Counted from the first letter of the stretch, positions 1 through 10,345 are shown. The stretch: 64,000 bases of DNA from Scilla litardierei (GCA_030789695.1 CM061141.1:166167079-166231078); one strand, 5' to 3'. Program-made: numbers and translations. Notes: generated by a model from the sequence alone, not told the origin.

Positions 1-572
1 AGGGGGAATAAACTTCGCGGTTGACTCCCTAGCCATAGCTCACGCCCTTAGCGTAGACGTCGAATCCTAGCGCGCGGGAGCGAGAAGATGAGACGTTGGG
101 AGTTATCGTTGCGAGCTTAGTGCTCCCGGAATCGATCAGTGTTAATGGACACGGGAGTGCCCACTGATCGAATCCGGGAAGTCCGGTGTATCATCCTGGG
201 CACCGACCGGAATATCGGGCCCATGGGATGCCGGTACCACTTTCAAAAACAACGTCTCACCATTAGACCCTAATTCCGATCGCTATCCTACCCGTAGGCC
301 GTATCGACAAGAGTCGCTCGTTGGAGCGGAAACCAAAGTCCCAGGTTTATTTTCTTATTGTTCATACCTTGCATTCCTATATCGTGACAACCCATCAACC
401 GATTCGGGCTAGCTCGCCCACGGGGTGATTTTGGTCCTCCTTGACACAAGCACATCCTAGCCTCCCTGTGTTCGACCCCCAAGCCACACTACAACAACGT
501 GCGCTTGCGGTTACAAATATCTAAACCCCCACGCGGGTCCCCGGCCATTTGCGGATAGCAAGCTGGGGCACA
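1..572 (+). repeat. Element X, 3' part of the 5' LTR
   Basis: Nearly identical to 7658-8230, the end of the 3' LTR. It ends GGGGCACA just before a short spacer and the primer-binding site. The remainder of this LTR lies before the window. The apparent reading frame at 288-482 recurs in the second LTR and is not a gene. Confidence 0.92.
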
Positions 573-584
573 CGACCAAGTTTA

Positions 585-601
585 TGGCGCCGTTGCCGGG
601 G
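585..601 (+). other. Primer-binding site, tRNA-Asp
   Basis: The sequence TGGCGCCGTTGCCGGGG is complementary to the 3' end of plant tRNA-Asp including CCA. It lies 12 bases after the LTR end. This primer is typical of Athila-type elements. A pyrimidine-rich leader (602-779) separates it from gag. Confidence 0.9.
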
Positions 602-779
602 AGGCAACGTGCTTGTTATTTTAGGATCTCGTGAACCCTAGTGTCTAGCTCTCATCCCTACCTCGCGATAATTTTCGCATTCTCCTTTTTCCTTTTTATT
701 TTCTTTTTTTTATTTTTTCTATTTCTTATCTTATATGTTTCTTTCCCACTTGTCGCTTCACGGGTGTTTGTTGTTTTTC

Positions 780-3191
780 ATGCGCAGGAGTTCAAGAAGT
801 CTCGACGACTTGATCCCAGTTGATCCAGAGATTAACGCCACCCTTTGGCGCTTGGCCGCTGAGAAGCGAAGAAGAGAGGATCCCGAATCCATGGAGGAGA
901 ACACCCCGCCTCGCAAGTCCCTGCTGGAGTACTCGATGCCATCTATCGAGTCCACTTCCGACATCCGTCCTCCAGCTATTACGGCCCAAAACTTTGAGCT
1001 AAAGCCGTCTTTGGTGACATGGATCCAGCAGGATCAGTTTTCGGGTGCACCCATGGAGAGCCCGATCGAGCATCTAAACTCCTTCTTGGAGAAATGTGAC
1101 ACCTTCCGGATTAATGGTGTCACGACTGAGGTGATCCGTCTGAAGCTGTCCCCCTTCTCGTTGTGAGACAAAGCCAAGCAATGGCTTAGGGGGAAGGACC
1201 CCAACACTTTCAATACCTGGGAGAAGCTCTCCAATGCTTTTCTGATGAAGTTCTTTCCTCCGGGGAAGACCATGAAGTTGAGGAGTGAGATCTCCTCCTT
1301 CTCCCAGGCCAGCCACGAGTCCTTGCATGAAGCTTGGACGAGGTACAAGGAGATGCAGAGAAGATGCCCTCACCATGAGCTTCCGAAGTGGCAGATTATT
1401 AATCTGTTCTACAATGGGCTGAGGGATGACCTAAAATCTTCTATGGACGCCGCGGTTGGGGGTTCCTTCATGTCAAGGAGCGAGGAAGATGCCGGACATA
1501 TTCTGGAAAATATGGCATCCAACAATGAGCGGTGGTGTGACGAGAGAGCCACACCCAGGTCTGGGGGTATACACAGAGTCGAGGACTTCGACAAACTTTC
1601 AAGCAAGTTCGCCTTGCTTTCGACCCAGATCTCCGCACTAATGGTAGGAGCCGGTGGGGCCGGTACACAACAGATTTCAGCGGTATAATCTGAATTCTTT
1701 GGGGAATTCGACGGTGGTGACGTCTCACCACCGTTGGATCAGGCGAGCGCACTATTTTACAACCCCACGGGAAATGCGCCGTATCCGCCAAGAACCAATT
1801 CCAACCCGGCCTAGTCTCCAAACAACCGGAACCACCCTAACTTTGGTTACCGGCCACCATTCCAGCCCTCGCCGCCTCAGCAGCCGTAGCAACAAACATA
1901 TCAGCCGGCTAGGCCACAACAGAGTCAGTTTCAGCAGCAACAATATCAGCAGCAGCCTCAGCAACAATTTTACACCCCCAGGAATCAGCAACCAATCCAG
2001 CAGCAGCAGCAGTATGGCCAACAAAGGGCCGTCTCTCCGGTTGAGTCTCTCTTGACTCAATATATAACCAACCAGGAGAAGATCAATCAAAATCTGGAAA
2101 TGGGTCAGCGGGCCCTCACGGACCAAGTAACCCAACTGGGGTTACAAGTGGCGAACCTTTCAAGGTCACAAAACCAATTGCCGCCACAACCGGAGGTGAA
2201 CCCGAGGGGAGCAACCCAAACGTCGGCACTAGTGCACGAGCACGCAAATGTGTCAGCTATCGTTCTGAGAAGCGGGACACAAATCCCTACTAGAGTGCCC
2301 CCTAACAGACTGGAAGCACCGTTGGTCGTTGAGCGACCGATCGAAAAATCAAACGGCACCGGTGCTTCGTCATCAAATCCTACGACTCTGGAGGGAGTCT
2401 CTGAAGAAGAGAAGAAGAAGAACGAGGAAGGGAGCCCGAAAGTGTTCAAACCTGTTGTGCCATTTCCACAACGGTTAGCTCAGGCCAAAACCGACGAGAA
2501 ATATGGCAAGTTCTTCGCCATGGTCAAGGACCTGAGCTTGCAAATCCCCTTCCTGGAAGCAATCGAAACAATCCCCTCCTATGCAAAATTCCTGAAAGAT
2601 TTGGTGACGAGAGGGTCTAGAAAGGAGAAAGTAGTGTTGACGGCGGAATGTAGCGCTCTCATCCAGAGGGCAAATCCGCCGAAACTTAAAGACCCGGGGA
2701 GCTTCTCAATTCCTTGCACGATCGGGGCAGTAAAGATTCATCGTGCACTCGTCGATCTCGGAGCGAGTGTAAGTTTGATGCCCTTGTCGATGTATAAAAG
2801 GATAGGAATGGGTGATTTGGAGCCCACCGGTATGACCCTACAACTTGCTGACCGGTCGGTCAAATATCCGGTGCGGATTGTGGATGACCTCCCCGTCAAT
2901 GTAAAAGGGGTGCATGTGCCAGTGGACTTCGTAGTCATGGACATGCCTGAAGACGCACACACCCCCATCATCCTGGGTCGGCCTTTCATGGCCACTGCTG
3001 GCGTTTTGATTGATGTGAAAAACGGAAAACTTTCGCTAAACGTCAGCGGAGAAAAGGTTGAATTTGATCTGGGGTTGTCCATGAAGTATCCCGATCCCCC
3101 AGATGACCATCTGTGTAATTTGCTGGAGGTGGAAGAAGAAAAAGCTGCTGAAGAGAGATCCTGGGAGATTCTCTTAAGAAACCCCCCCTGA
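780..3191 (+). pseudogene. gag-pro: Element X gag-protease polyprotein, interrupted by stops
   Basis: One reading frame runs from the ATG at 780 to the stop at 3189-3191 but is broken by four internal stops: TGA at 1164, TAA at 1686, TAG at 1812 and TAG at 1887. The first part carries the retrotransposon gag (capsid) domain, with the typical segment ending in AKQWL just after the first stop. A Gln-rich linker follows (about 1860-2040). The open stretch 2052-3191 (379 aa) ends in an aspartic protease with LVDLGASVSLMP at about residue 233 and IILGRPF further on. DLGAS in place of D[ST]GA is usual in this lineage. All four stops are one C-to-T change from Gln or Arg codons. Gag would form the virus-like particle and the protease would mature it. 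As it stands no full-length product is possible. Confidence 0.88.
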
Positions 3192-3195
3192 TGAC

Positions 3196-3522
3196 TTGGA
3201 GGATTCAGAAGACCCAGACGGCCCTAAGAACAATGATGCTGCTGGGAAAGCGAGTGCAGCACGTACAACCCCTCCCGGGTTCCCCATGGCTCCTCCTGCG
3301 AGGAGAACGGGGAAAGAACCCATGGGCCTCACCAAAGACGAGGTCCGGATCCTTAAGAAGGTGGCGGTAAGCGCCAATACGAAAGAGAAGCCCACGGATC
3401 CCAAAGACAAGGAGAGGGTAGTCGAGCAAATCTTTCTCCAGCCGCTGACTACTCCAAAGGCCTTAAGCTCCGATGAAGAAGAGATGCCGAACTTAGGGCA
3501 TCACCCGTATCAACCACCGTGA
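3196..3522 (+). CDS. Uncharacterised ORF where pol would begin
   Basis: An open stretch of 108 codons, acidic and Pro/Lys-rich, with no similarity I recognise to reverse transcriptase, RNase H or integrase. It begins five bases after the protease stop in a different frame. It could be a frameshifted C-terminal tail of the gag-protease polyprotein, or the scar of the pol deletion. No function is assigned. Real expression is doubtful. Confidence 0.3.
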   Translation: MEDSEDPDGPKNNDAAGKASAARTTPPGFPMAPPARRTGKEPMGLTKDEVRILKKVAVSANTKEKPTDPKDKERVVEQIFLQPLTTPKALSSDEEEMPNLGHHPYQPP

Positions 3523-3718
3523 ATATCACTTGCGGGCGTCGAGCCAACGACGTTAAACAAGTGCGCTTCATGGGAGGCAACCCATGCTCTAAACTTTTGC
3601 CCCACTTTTTAGTGTTATTTTTGACTTTATTTTATCTATTTTTATAAATAAAATCAGCCGCGAGAACATCCGTTCAGGGACTTAGACAATCTGTTGGTTT
3701 TTGCAGGAAACAAAGCCC
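3523..3718 (+). other. Conserved post-pol segment
   Basis: Contains the ACGACGTTAAACAA and GGGAGGCAACCCATG words that also occur, reversed, at 31830-31870 of element Z directly downstream of integrase. Its presence just after gag-protease in X marks the right edge of the pol deletion. No gene seen. Confidence 0.75.
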
Positions 3719-4046
3719 CAACCGATCGGTTGATAACTCACCCGATCGGTTGGGATGTATCAGATACAAGCCGAAATCTGTCCCCAAATAAACCGATCGG
3801 TTGAAGAATGGAGAGACCGGGTGACAGACCGGGTGATCTGGGGAGAATTCTCGGGAAATTTTTGTGGAATATCAACCGATCGGTTGAGTTCGAGCGTGAT
3901 CGGTTGAGGCGACCGGGTGAGCAGCCCTCAATTCTCGGGAAAATGAGTGGAGCGGCCAACCGATCGGTTGACAAGTCAACCGACCGGTTCGCCTGTAGCA
4001 CTTCTTCGGCAAGAATTTTTGACCTAACCGTCAACCGATCGGGTGA
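3719..4046 (+). repeat. Cluster of CAACCGATCGGTTG palindromes (internal)
   Basis: About ten copies of a perfect 14-bp palindrome, CAACCGATCGGTTG, and close variants (ACCGGGTGA, CCGATCGGGTGA, CCGACCGGTTC) are packed into about 330 bases. The same motif family fills part of the LTR (6901-7269). The cluster is intergenic, between the deleted pol and the third ORF, and ends 21 bases before a TATA box. Confidence 0.9.
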
Positions 4047-4067
4047 CATCGATTCGACTTAAAACCC

Positions 4068-4075
4068 TATAAATA
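4068..4075 (+). promoter_or_regulatory. TATA box of a candidate internal promoter
   Basis: TATAAATA follows the palindrome cluster exactly as it does in the LTR (7280-7287). The homologous place in element Z reads CCCTATACATACCCC on the - strand (about 31338-31348). It lies about 430 bases upstream of the third-ORF ATG. Promoter activity is inferred from the matching layout and is not shown. Confidence 0.55.
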
Positions 4076-4501
4076 CCCCCCTGACCACCCGTTCGTTCCG
4101 CCCTCGCCAGTTTCGAATCCCAACCCGACGTTTCTCCTCCTCCTCTTGCGCCAGACCCCGATCTTCACCAAAATCAACCCAAATCGACCTCCCCCATTTC
4201 CCTATCCATCCCACCATCGATTTCTCTCCATTCTCCTCGATTTCACCCGTACCCAAAACCCTAACTTTCACCCATTTTCACCAATTTCGAAACTTGCTGA
4301 GGAAATCGCCGCGGCTTCACGGCGTGCTCCTATCGAGTAGCATCGGGGCATCTACGAGCAACGATCATTATCCCATTAGGGTAAACTCGCTCCTTAACTC
4401 AATTTTAATTTTGCCCTAAAATACTCCATTTGCTCGTTGGTCGTGTTTGTGTTTATTCATTGTATTTTTACATACTCACGCACACACACGACACTCGCAC
4501 A

Positions 4502-4863
4502 ATGCATCCCCGACGTGTTAAGCCCACTGACGCCAGCTCTTCGAACCCTAGGCCCACCCGTCGTACTCGTCGTGCACAGCCCCCCGCTCAACCCACCACC
4601 TCCAACCCATCTACCACACCACGCACCACTTCCCCACCTCCGTTGACGATCCCGAATATGGGTTGCAATTCCAAACCGACGACCAAGCCGACCGATTCAC
4701 GGCCATGATCCTCCTAGCTGGACAGGGTGGTCAGATAACCGAGGAGTCCGTCGACCGAGACCTCCCCTTTCTTCAAAGCTTCATTTGCCACATCCGTGAA
4801 GACCCACCCGACGTCTCCGAGCTCCACATTCCACCACCCCACGACTCCTGGTCCCCAGCGTAG
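4502..4863 (+). pseudogene. Element X third ORF, internally deleted and frameshifted
   Basis: The ATG at 4502 starts a basic, Pro/Thr-rich N-terminus (68 codons to 4708). A second frame (to 4863) continues with a segment like the N-terminal part of the Z third ORF (QFQTDDQADRF against NPSSEEQSDRL). It then jumps to a short tail resembling the Z C-terminal region, so roughly the central 250 residues are missing. The position after pol is that of the env-like or ATHILA ORF, whose function is unknown. Upstream context around the ATG is similar in X and Z, which supports the start. Confidence 0.6.
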
Positions 4864-5090
4864 GCCCCCGTCACCACCCCCAGAGGGTGGTGCCCCCGCT
4901 TGATTTTTCTTTCCCGCTTTTGCCCCCCCCCCCGTATTTGTGCCCATCTGTCTTTTCGGGGCCCTGCTTTGTCTCTGTCGGAGGGGGGACCATTCGCGTG
5001 TCGCATCGATTTCACCTTGTTTTTTTTGACTCCCCCTTGCATATCTCTGCATTTCACGATCACATTTTATTCGCTAGCACTGTCAGGTCT

Positions 5091-5101
5091 AGCTTGGGGG
5101 A
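5091..5101 (+). other. Internal polypurine-tract-like copy 1
   Basis: AGCTTGGGGGA, the same word as the true tract at 6641. A counterpart is present in Z at 29589-29600 (- strand). Confidence 0.6.
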
Positions 5102-5360
5102 CGTCTATTTTGGTGTGCTGTCGTGTTTTGTTGTTTTTCTCATTTTTGTGTGTGTGCTTGTTTTCCCCCTTTTGAGTGTCGTGTCGTGTGGTTTTATTTC
5201 TATTTTTGTGTCGGTTGATTTTGATTTTGATCTTTCTTTATTTTCAGTTTCATCTCTGTGTTTTCCTCGTTTTCATTTCTTTTTGTGTCGGTGCGTATTC
5301 CCCCAATCTTCATTGCCCTCCCGTACTCACTCATATTGCATTGAGGGCAATGCAAACTTC

Positions 5361-5371
5361 AGCTTGGGGGA
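5361..5371 (+). other. Internal polypurine-tract-like copy 2
   Basis: TTCAGCTTGGGGGAGT contains the same core, and GGGCAATGC occurs just before it. The counterpart in Z is at 29340-29350 (- strand), also next to GGGCAATG words. Confidence 0.6.
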
Positions 5372-6640
5372 GTCTCACTGTGTGCGTCATTTGAGTCCTT
5401 CTTTTTTGTTTTTGTGTCGTTTTCATCGTGTTTGTTATTTTTCTTTTTTCTCTTTTCTTCCTTTTTATCTCTTTCTCCTAGAGATGAACCCTATGATGAA
5501 TCGCCACAAAATCACACACACCTAGCATGGCATCGATAATCACATTCGCTAACCCTAGGATTTCGAGTTCTCTCGCATTTCACGCATCGTGGGTCCACTT
5601 AGCTTTTTTGTGAGTCGTGCGTCGTGCCTATCTGTTTGGTGTGCTTCTACTTTGTGATTTTATTTTATATACCTGTCCAGGAATGACCCCTGGATTATCA
5701 TGCTTCGATTTCAATATGTGGTATTTGCTTCTACTATATGCATGCTATATTTATATCGTATATTTCAATTCGCATGCATCGGGATTCCACAATTAAGGAC
5801 TAGGATAACCTATTTAGCCTATGCTCTATTTAGCGAGAATAGTTTCCTTTGCCCAAGTGTTTAGATTTCGACTTCTTTTTTGTTTTACTTGGTGCAAATC
5901 CCCTCATCGTGTACCGTTCTCCCACTTGGGAGAGTACACATGTGTATAGCCAAAAACCCAAAATTAAAAAAAACATGGGAAAAGAAAAGAAAAACCCAAA
6001 AAGAAAAGAAAAGAAAAATTTTGTATAGCCAAAAAGCCAAAAAAATACAAATACCCAAAACCCAAAAAAAAAATTTCTAGTGTGAATATTTTTCCTACCT
6101 ACCGAGAATAAAGGGAAGGCGAGAATTTGCACCGAGTGTTCTACTCCACATCACCTTAACCCCATCGTTTTCGAAAACACTTGGCTTAGGAACTTTTTAG
6201 CTAGTATCTAGGCTATAGTGGCGTGATTTCCTTGACCCTAGTTGTGGAGTCCCCAACGCATGATACGTTTCACTTCTTATACTCTTCTCGTGCATGCTCG
6301 AACTAATATTCACCACAATTTCAAATTTGAATCGGTATTTGGGTCATTTCCTGGATTTGCGTATATGAGCTCATAGCACATTGTAGAAAGCGACACCATT
6401 TGCTAGCACACGACCGCACTCGCACGCGCTTCACCGTGTGGGCCCACGACACTTATTGGGACTCGTTTTCCTAGGTTTAGTGATGTGATTTGACGTTTGC
6501 TTGCTTGGTGTGTCGTTTTTGATTTTGTTGGCTCTGACGGATGATCTAGGATATAGAGTTTTCTTTTTCTCTCTTTCTCTCTATTTTTCCCCTCCGAGCT
6601 CCTACTCTCACTCGTCTTCCTCGAGGACGAGGAAGAGTTC

Positions 6641-6654
6641 AGCTTGGGGGATTT
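6641..6654 (+). other. Polypurine tract of element X
   Basis: AGCTTGGGGGATTT lies immediately before the 3' LTR start (TGATGTGCG at 6655). It would prime plus-strand DNA synthesis. Confidence 0.85.
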
Positions 6655-6900
6655 TGATGTGCGTTTATATTTCATATATTCACGCACGTTTTCTTTTGTG
6701 TTTCTCCGTGTTTTCCACCGTCTTTTATTCGTTTTCTCGTATTTTCTCGTTTTCTTTCACTTTTCTTTGTTTCTCCATGTTTGCAGGAGATTGACCGCGT
6801 AGGGGACGTTTAACGACGATATCTCAAGTCCCCGGAGAAACGGGAGGAGTCACGCATGATCCAGGGGGTCAAACGCCAAAGAATACATCTTTCAGCCCCT

Positions 6901-7269
6901 CACCCGGTCGGTTGGTCATCTCCAACCGATCGGGTGATGCACGCGTGCACCACCCGGTCTCAGCCGGAGCTCAAGTGGAAGTCACCCGACCGGTTCACAG
7001 GCCGGTTCAACTGGGGCCAACTCTCTGTCTTCTCGAGCCAAATTCCAACCGATCGGGTGACTCTCACCCGATCGGTTCATCTGTAGCTGATGCTGAAGAG
7101 CCGAAGACACGGGCACCCAACCGATCACTTCACCCGATGGCGCCAAGATCCAACCGGTCACGCCATGAACTCAACCGACCGGTTCATATAACCGGGTGAA
7201 AGTTCGCCGTTTTCTGTTATTATCTGTAACGGATCACCCGATCGGTTGACTTGTCAACCGATCGGGTGA
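6901..7269 (+). repeat. Cluster of CCGATCGG palindromes in the X LTR
   Basis: More than ten copies of CACCCGATCGGTTG, CCAACCGATCGGGTGA and close variants fill the U3 part of the LTR, directly upstream of the TATA box. This is a candidate enhancer or transcription-factor array. Confidence 0.85.
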
Positions 7270-7279
7270 TACGAGAGTC

Positions 7280-7287
7280 TATAAATA
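7280..7287 (+). promoter_or_regulatory. LTR TATA box of element X
   Basis: TATAAATA sits ten bases after the last palindrome. Transcription would start about 30 bases downstream, giving U3/R boundaries consistent with the element. Confidence 0.7.
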
Positions 7288-8230
7288 GAACCCCTAGGGT
7301 TCCAGAAACAGGGGAGCTGCTAGTTTTTACTGTTTTCTCCTATTGTGACGGCTGTAATTACTGTTCTTTTGTAAGTTTTCGGATCTTTCTCAAATTTTAG
7401 TATTGTCTTAAGTACTCTATTACTTCCGCATTCCAATCATTTGATTATGATTCCAACGGTTCATTTTCATTTAGATCGCTTTTTAATGAATTTTTGTGAG
7501 TAGTTCCCAAATCTGGGATTTTGGCGGAAACCCCTTCGGGGGCTCTTCCCGATGCATCCATAGGGTTAGGAAATCGATAGGGATTAGGAATCTAACGTTT
7601 ACGCGGGGTGTTTCATTGTCATCGGCGGGAAAAAGACCGCCTTTGACCGTTGGGCCAAGGGGGAATAAACTTGGCGGTTGACTCCCTAGCCATAGCTCAC
7701 GCCCTTAGCGTAGACGTCGAATCCTAGCGCGCGGGAGCGGCAGGATGAGACGTTGGGAGTTATCGTTGCGAGCTTAGTGCTCCCGAAATCAATCAGTGTT
7801 AATGGACACGGGAGTGCCCACTGATCGAATCCGGGAAGTCCGGTGTATCATCATGGGCAACAACCGGAATATCGGGCCCATGGGATGCCGGTACCACTTT
7901 CAGAGGCAACGTCTCACCATTAGACCCTAATTCCGATCGCTGTCCTACCCGTAGCCCGTATCGGTAAGAGTCACTCGTTGGAGTGGAAACCAACGTCCCG
8001 GGTTTATTTTCTTATTGTTCATACCTTGCATTCCTATATCGTGACAACCCATCAACCAATTCGGGCTAGCTCGCCCACGGGGTGATTTTGGTCCTCCTTG
8101 ACACAAGCACATCCTAGCCTCCCTGTGTTCGACTCCCAAGCCACACTACAACACCGTGCGCTTGCGGTTACAAATATCTAAACCCCCACGCGGGTCCCCC
8201 GGCCATTTACGGATAGCAAGCCGGGGCACA

Positions 8231-9088
8231 CGTTCTGGGACAAATCTAAAATAAAAGAGAAATTAATTTAGTTAATTGAAGTTAGTAAGCCTTTCACAAA
8301 GGCCAACTTCAACCAATTAATTCTCCCTCACCATCGAGCTTCAGAGACAATACAAGTTATCATTTCGAAGGGCTTCGAATGGTGAACGCGTAGGAACGAA
8401 CGTCGACGAATTTCGACTTCGTTTGACCCCTCAAACAATTGCCCAAAGATGGGCAAAAAGTCAATTTTTGTTGTCGTCAAAAGGGTTTCAAAATACCCTA
8501 ATTAAATTAAGTTGCGAGAGCGCCCGCTAGGCTTAGCGGGCGCGCCTGCCTAAGGCTATGGGCACGCCCGCAATGGGCTTGCCCAGGGTGGGCGCGCGGC
8601 CCGCTGAACAGCAGGCCACGCCTGCTGAACAGCGGGCGCGCGGCCCACTAGTTCAGCGGGCCGCGCCTGCGAAACTCAGCAAGCACGTGGCCCACTGGAC
8701 TCAGCGGGCCGCACCCGCTGAACTCAGCAGGCGCGTGGCCCGCTGGTTCAACAGGCCGTGCCCGCTGGACTCAGCGGGCCACGCCTGCTGGTTTAACGTG
8801 CCGCGTCCTTTCTCCTTGCGGGTGGACCCGCTTGCCCAAGTGGGTCTAACACACTCTTGCCTTTGACTGTTTTTGTGTTCCTGGGCTCGTTTGAGCTCTG
8901 TTTTCGACGCGGTTTGAACCTGCGATTAGACCGGGACGATCCCGTCATCTAGGTAACCTTTTCGACGCATTTATTCTTATTAAATATAGTCGTAAACAAC
9001 TTATACTTAGGATAATTGATACCATATAATTATCTAAATGAGATGATTATCTAAGGATAAATGCCTCAATGGCATACATCTTCCTACA
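8231..9088 (-). repeat. Element W: truncated copia LTR related to the Y LTR
   Basis: Read on the - strand it starts TGTAGGAAGATGTATGCC at 9088 and follows the Y LTR in order: the GGTTACCT word, GACCCCTCAAA-type words, the CGCGTTCACC word, and the CTTT..AAAGGC block. It then stops where X begins. The last bases (GTCCCAGAACG on the - strand) match the Y LTR motif GTCCCACATCG. It is a partial or solo LTR cut by the X insertion. It lacks an adjacent polypurine tract at 9089, so it is a 5' or solo LTR. Confidence 0.75.
8521..8800. repeat. GC-rich hairpin minisatellite in the W LTR
   Basis: About nine irregular units of roughly 30 bases built on CCCGCTGA..TCAGCGGGCC words, many self-complementary (CCCGCT..AGCGGG). 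The corresponding place of the Y LTR (about 20030-20130) lacks it, so it expanded or arrived in W. The open frame 8558-8866 is a product of the repeat. Confidence 0.8.
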
Positions 9089-9372
9089 GGGGCCATATAT
9101 AAGATAACTCGGAAAACCTTCGACTTCAAATCCCTTCGACGAATGGGAAGGTCAGGCTCAACCCAAACTCCTTTCCCCTTTCCAGGAACTTCCACATGGT
9201 GATGGGGCCGGAGGCACTCCGCCAGTTCCTCAGGGGTCGGTACCTTGAACACCACCGGAGGAAACATGCCTGACCAACCTACAAGAGAATCAAGATCGAA
9301 GAAAGGAGATACCTTGGGACAGAACAGACGATCTCTGAGAGAAGTAGCGATGTAAGCAAGCGAGCAAAGCAA
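9034..9372 (-). pseudogene. Unrecognised protein fragment interrupted by the W LTR
   Basis: A 112-codon open stretch whose last codons lie inside the W LTR. It includes a charged segment, VPGKGKGVWVEPDLPIRRRD. I do not recognise the family. It could be the end of a transposon-encoded or host protein truncated by W. Confidence 0.2.
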
Positions 9373-10345
9373 GGAAGAAGATGAAGCTGGAAAATTTCAA
9401 CACCTCTCTTAGAAATTTCTCTTATATGTTAAGAAACCCAACCGCCTAGCCCCTGATACATGCCACGAGTCCAAAGCCAGCCACCAGAAGCGACAGAGAT
9501 CGCTCCAAATGTGAAAGGGTTTTTGGTGGCATATTTTGAATCCGTGCTCATTTAAGAAGACTACACATCATTCTGTCACAGTCATCACAACTCCTGAGGC
9601 ACAAATGATGGAGGCCATTGTTAGTGCACGAAAACGAACCTAATTTGGGTATCCGCATAACCGGCCCGTTTATCATCCGCAACCCGTTATCCCCGCACTC
9701 TAAGCGAGCAACGACTGAGTCGGGCGAACGGATCAAACGACCGTTGGACCGGTTCCAACATTCAAGGAAGAGTTAATTCGGTCGAATAAATGGACTGCCG
9801 TTAGCTCGAATCCCCGAGAATATCGTGCCCTAATCAGTGAGGGGCAGTTACACCTCATCGAGAAGGAGCTACCTATAAAGAGGCTGACAAGCTAAGGTGA
9901 ATGGGGCTTCACCTTCAAGGTACGGGATCTAAGACATAGAACTCTATCTTCTCACTTTACCATTATATTCAAGCTTGTGTTGTTAGTCTTGAGACGAACC
10001 TCTGTGGGTCAATCTCAGCTACACAAAGCTCCCTCTCTTCCTTAAGTTGCCTACTAACTTAAGCATCGCAGGGGATTTGGGTCGGAACCCAGATCCGACC
10101 CTCCTAACGACTCCCTGTGGTGTAGACCGGCGATCGCTATCCAATATCGAAGGTCAGCGCTTGACCCTTCAACCTCGAACGTTCGATGCAATGGTCGCTC
10201 AGGGGTCGATCGAAGGTCATATCACCATCAGCTACAATCATCCGACCCTGGTTCTTCCAACCAAGGGTCCCACCTCAACTGCTAACAAGTCTCCAGCTCA
10301 GCACTTTGAGTTTCCGTCAGCTTGACAAATGTATCGGTCAATTTT
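9373..10345 (+). other. LTR-like non-coding debris
   Basis: No gene. The segment 9780-10110 reads like the transcribed end of a gypsy LTR: it has a CTCTCTTCCTTAAGTTGCCTAC stretch, then a GGATTTGGGTCGGAACCC word. No partner LTR or target duplication was found. Confidence 0.35.

Larger units (their letters stand above)
4864..6640 (+). other. Element X 3' non-coding region
   Basis: About 1.8 kb, pyrimidine-rich at first (4900-5480). Blocks are conserved, reversed, at 28.0-29.65 kb of element Z; one example is the stretch around the TGGGTCCACTT word at 5590. Long apparent reading frames here are T-rich low-complexity artefacts. Two internal polypurine-tract copies are annotated separately. An A-rich stretch lies at 5960-6075. 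Confidence 0.75.
1..8230 (+). mobile_element. Element X: Athila-like Ty3/gypsy LTR retrotransposon lacking pol
   Basis: The order seen is: end of the 5' LTR, tRNA-Asp primer-binding site, gag, aspartic protease, a short uncharacterised ORF, a palindrome cluster with TATA box, a shortened third ORF, a long non-coding region with repeated polypurine tracts, and a complete 3' LTR. The first 572 bases repeat the end of the 3' LTR. Reverse transcriptase, RNase H and integrase are absent: the protease is followed within about 350 bases by the segment that in element Z lies downstream of integrase. The gag and protease wording and the tRNA-Asp primer site fit the Athila lineage. X is therefore a non-autonomous deletion derivative. 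The 5' end lies outside the window, so its left target duplication cannot be checked. Confidence 0.9.
6655..8230 (+). repeat. Element X 3' LTR (1576 bp)
   Basis: Runs from TGATGTGC to GGGGCACA. The start matches the Z LTR start (TGACGTGTG) and the order of words along both is the same, so X and Z belong to related families. It contains the palindrome cluster, a TATA box and a transcribed part shared with 1-572. At the right edge the sequence continues CGTTCTGGGAC, which belongs to the LTR of element W. Confidence 0.9.

Noticed and set aside
288..482. 64-codon frame repeated at 7945-8139
   Set aside because: It is the same LTR sequence twice, antisense to the element. No evidence of coding.
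4887..5525. 212-codon open frame rich in Phe, Leu and Ser
   Set aside because: Pyrimidine-rich low-complexity sequence in the 3' region of X, overlapping other frames and without recognisable domains.
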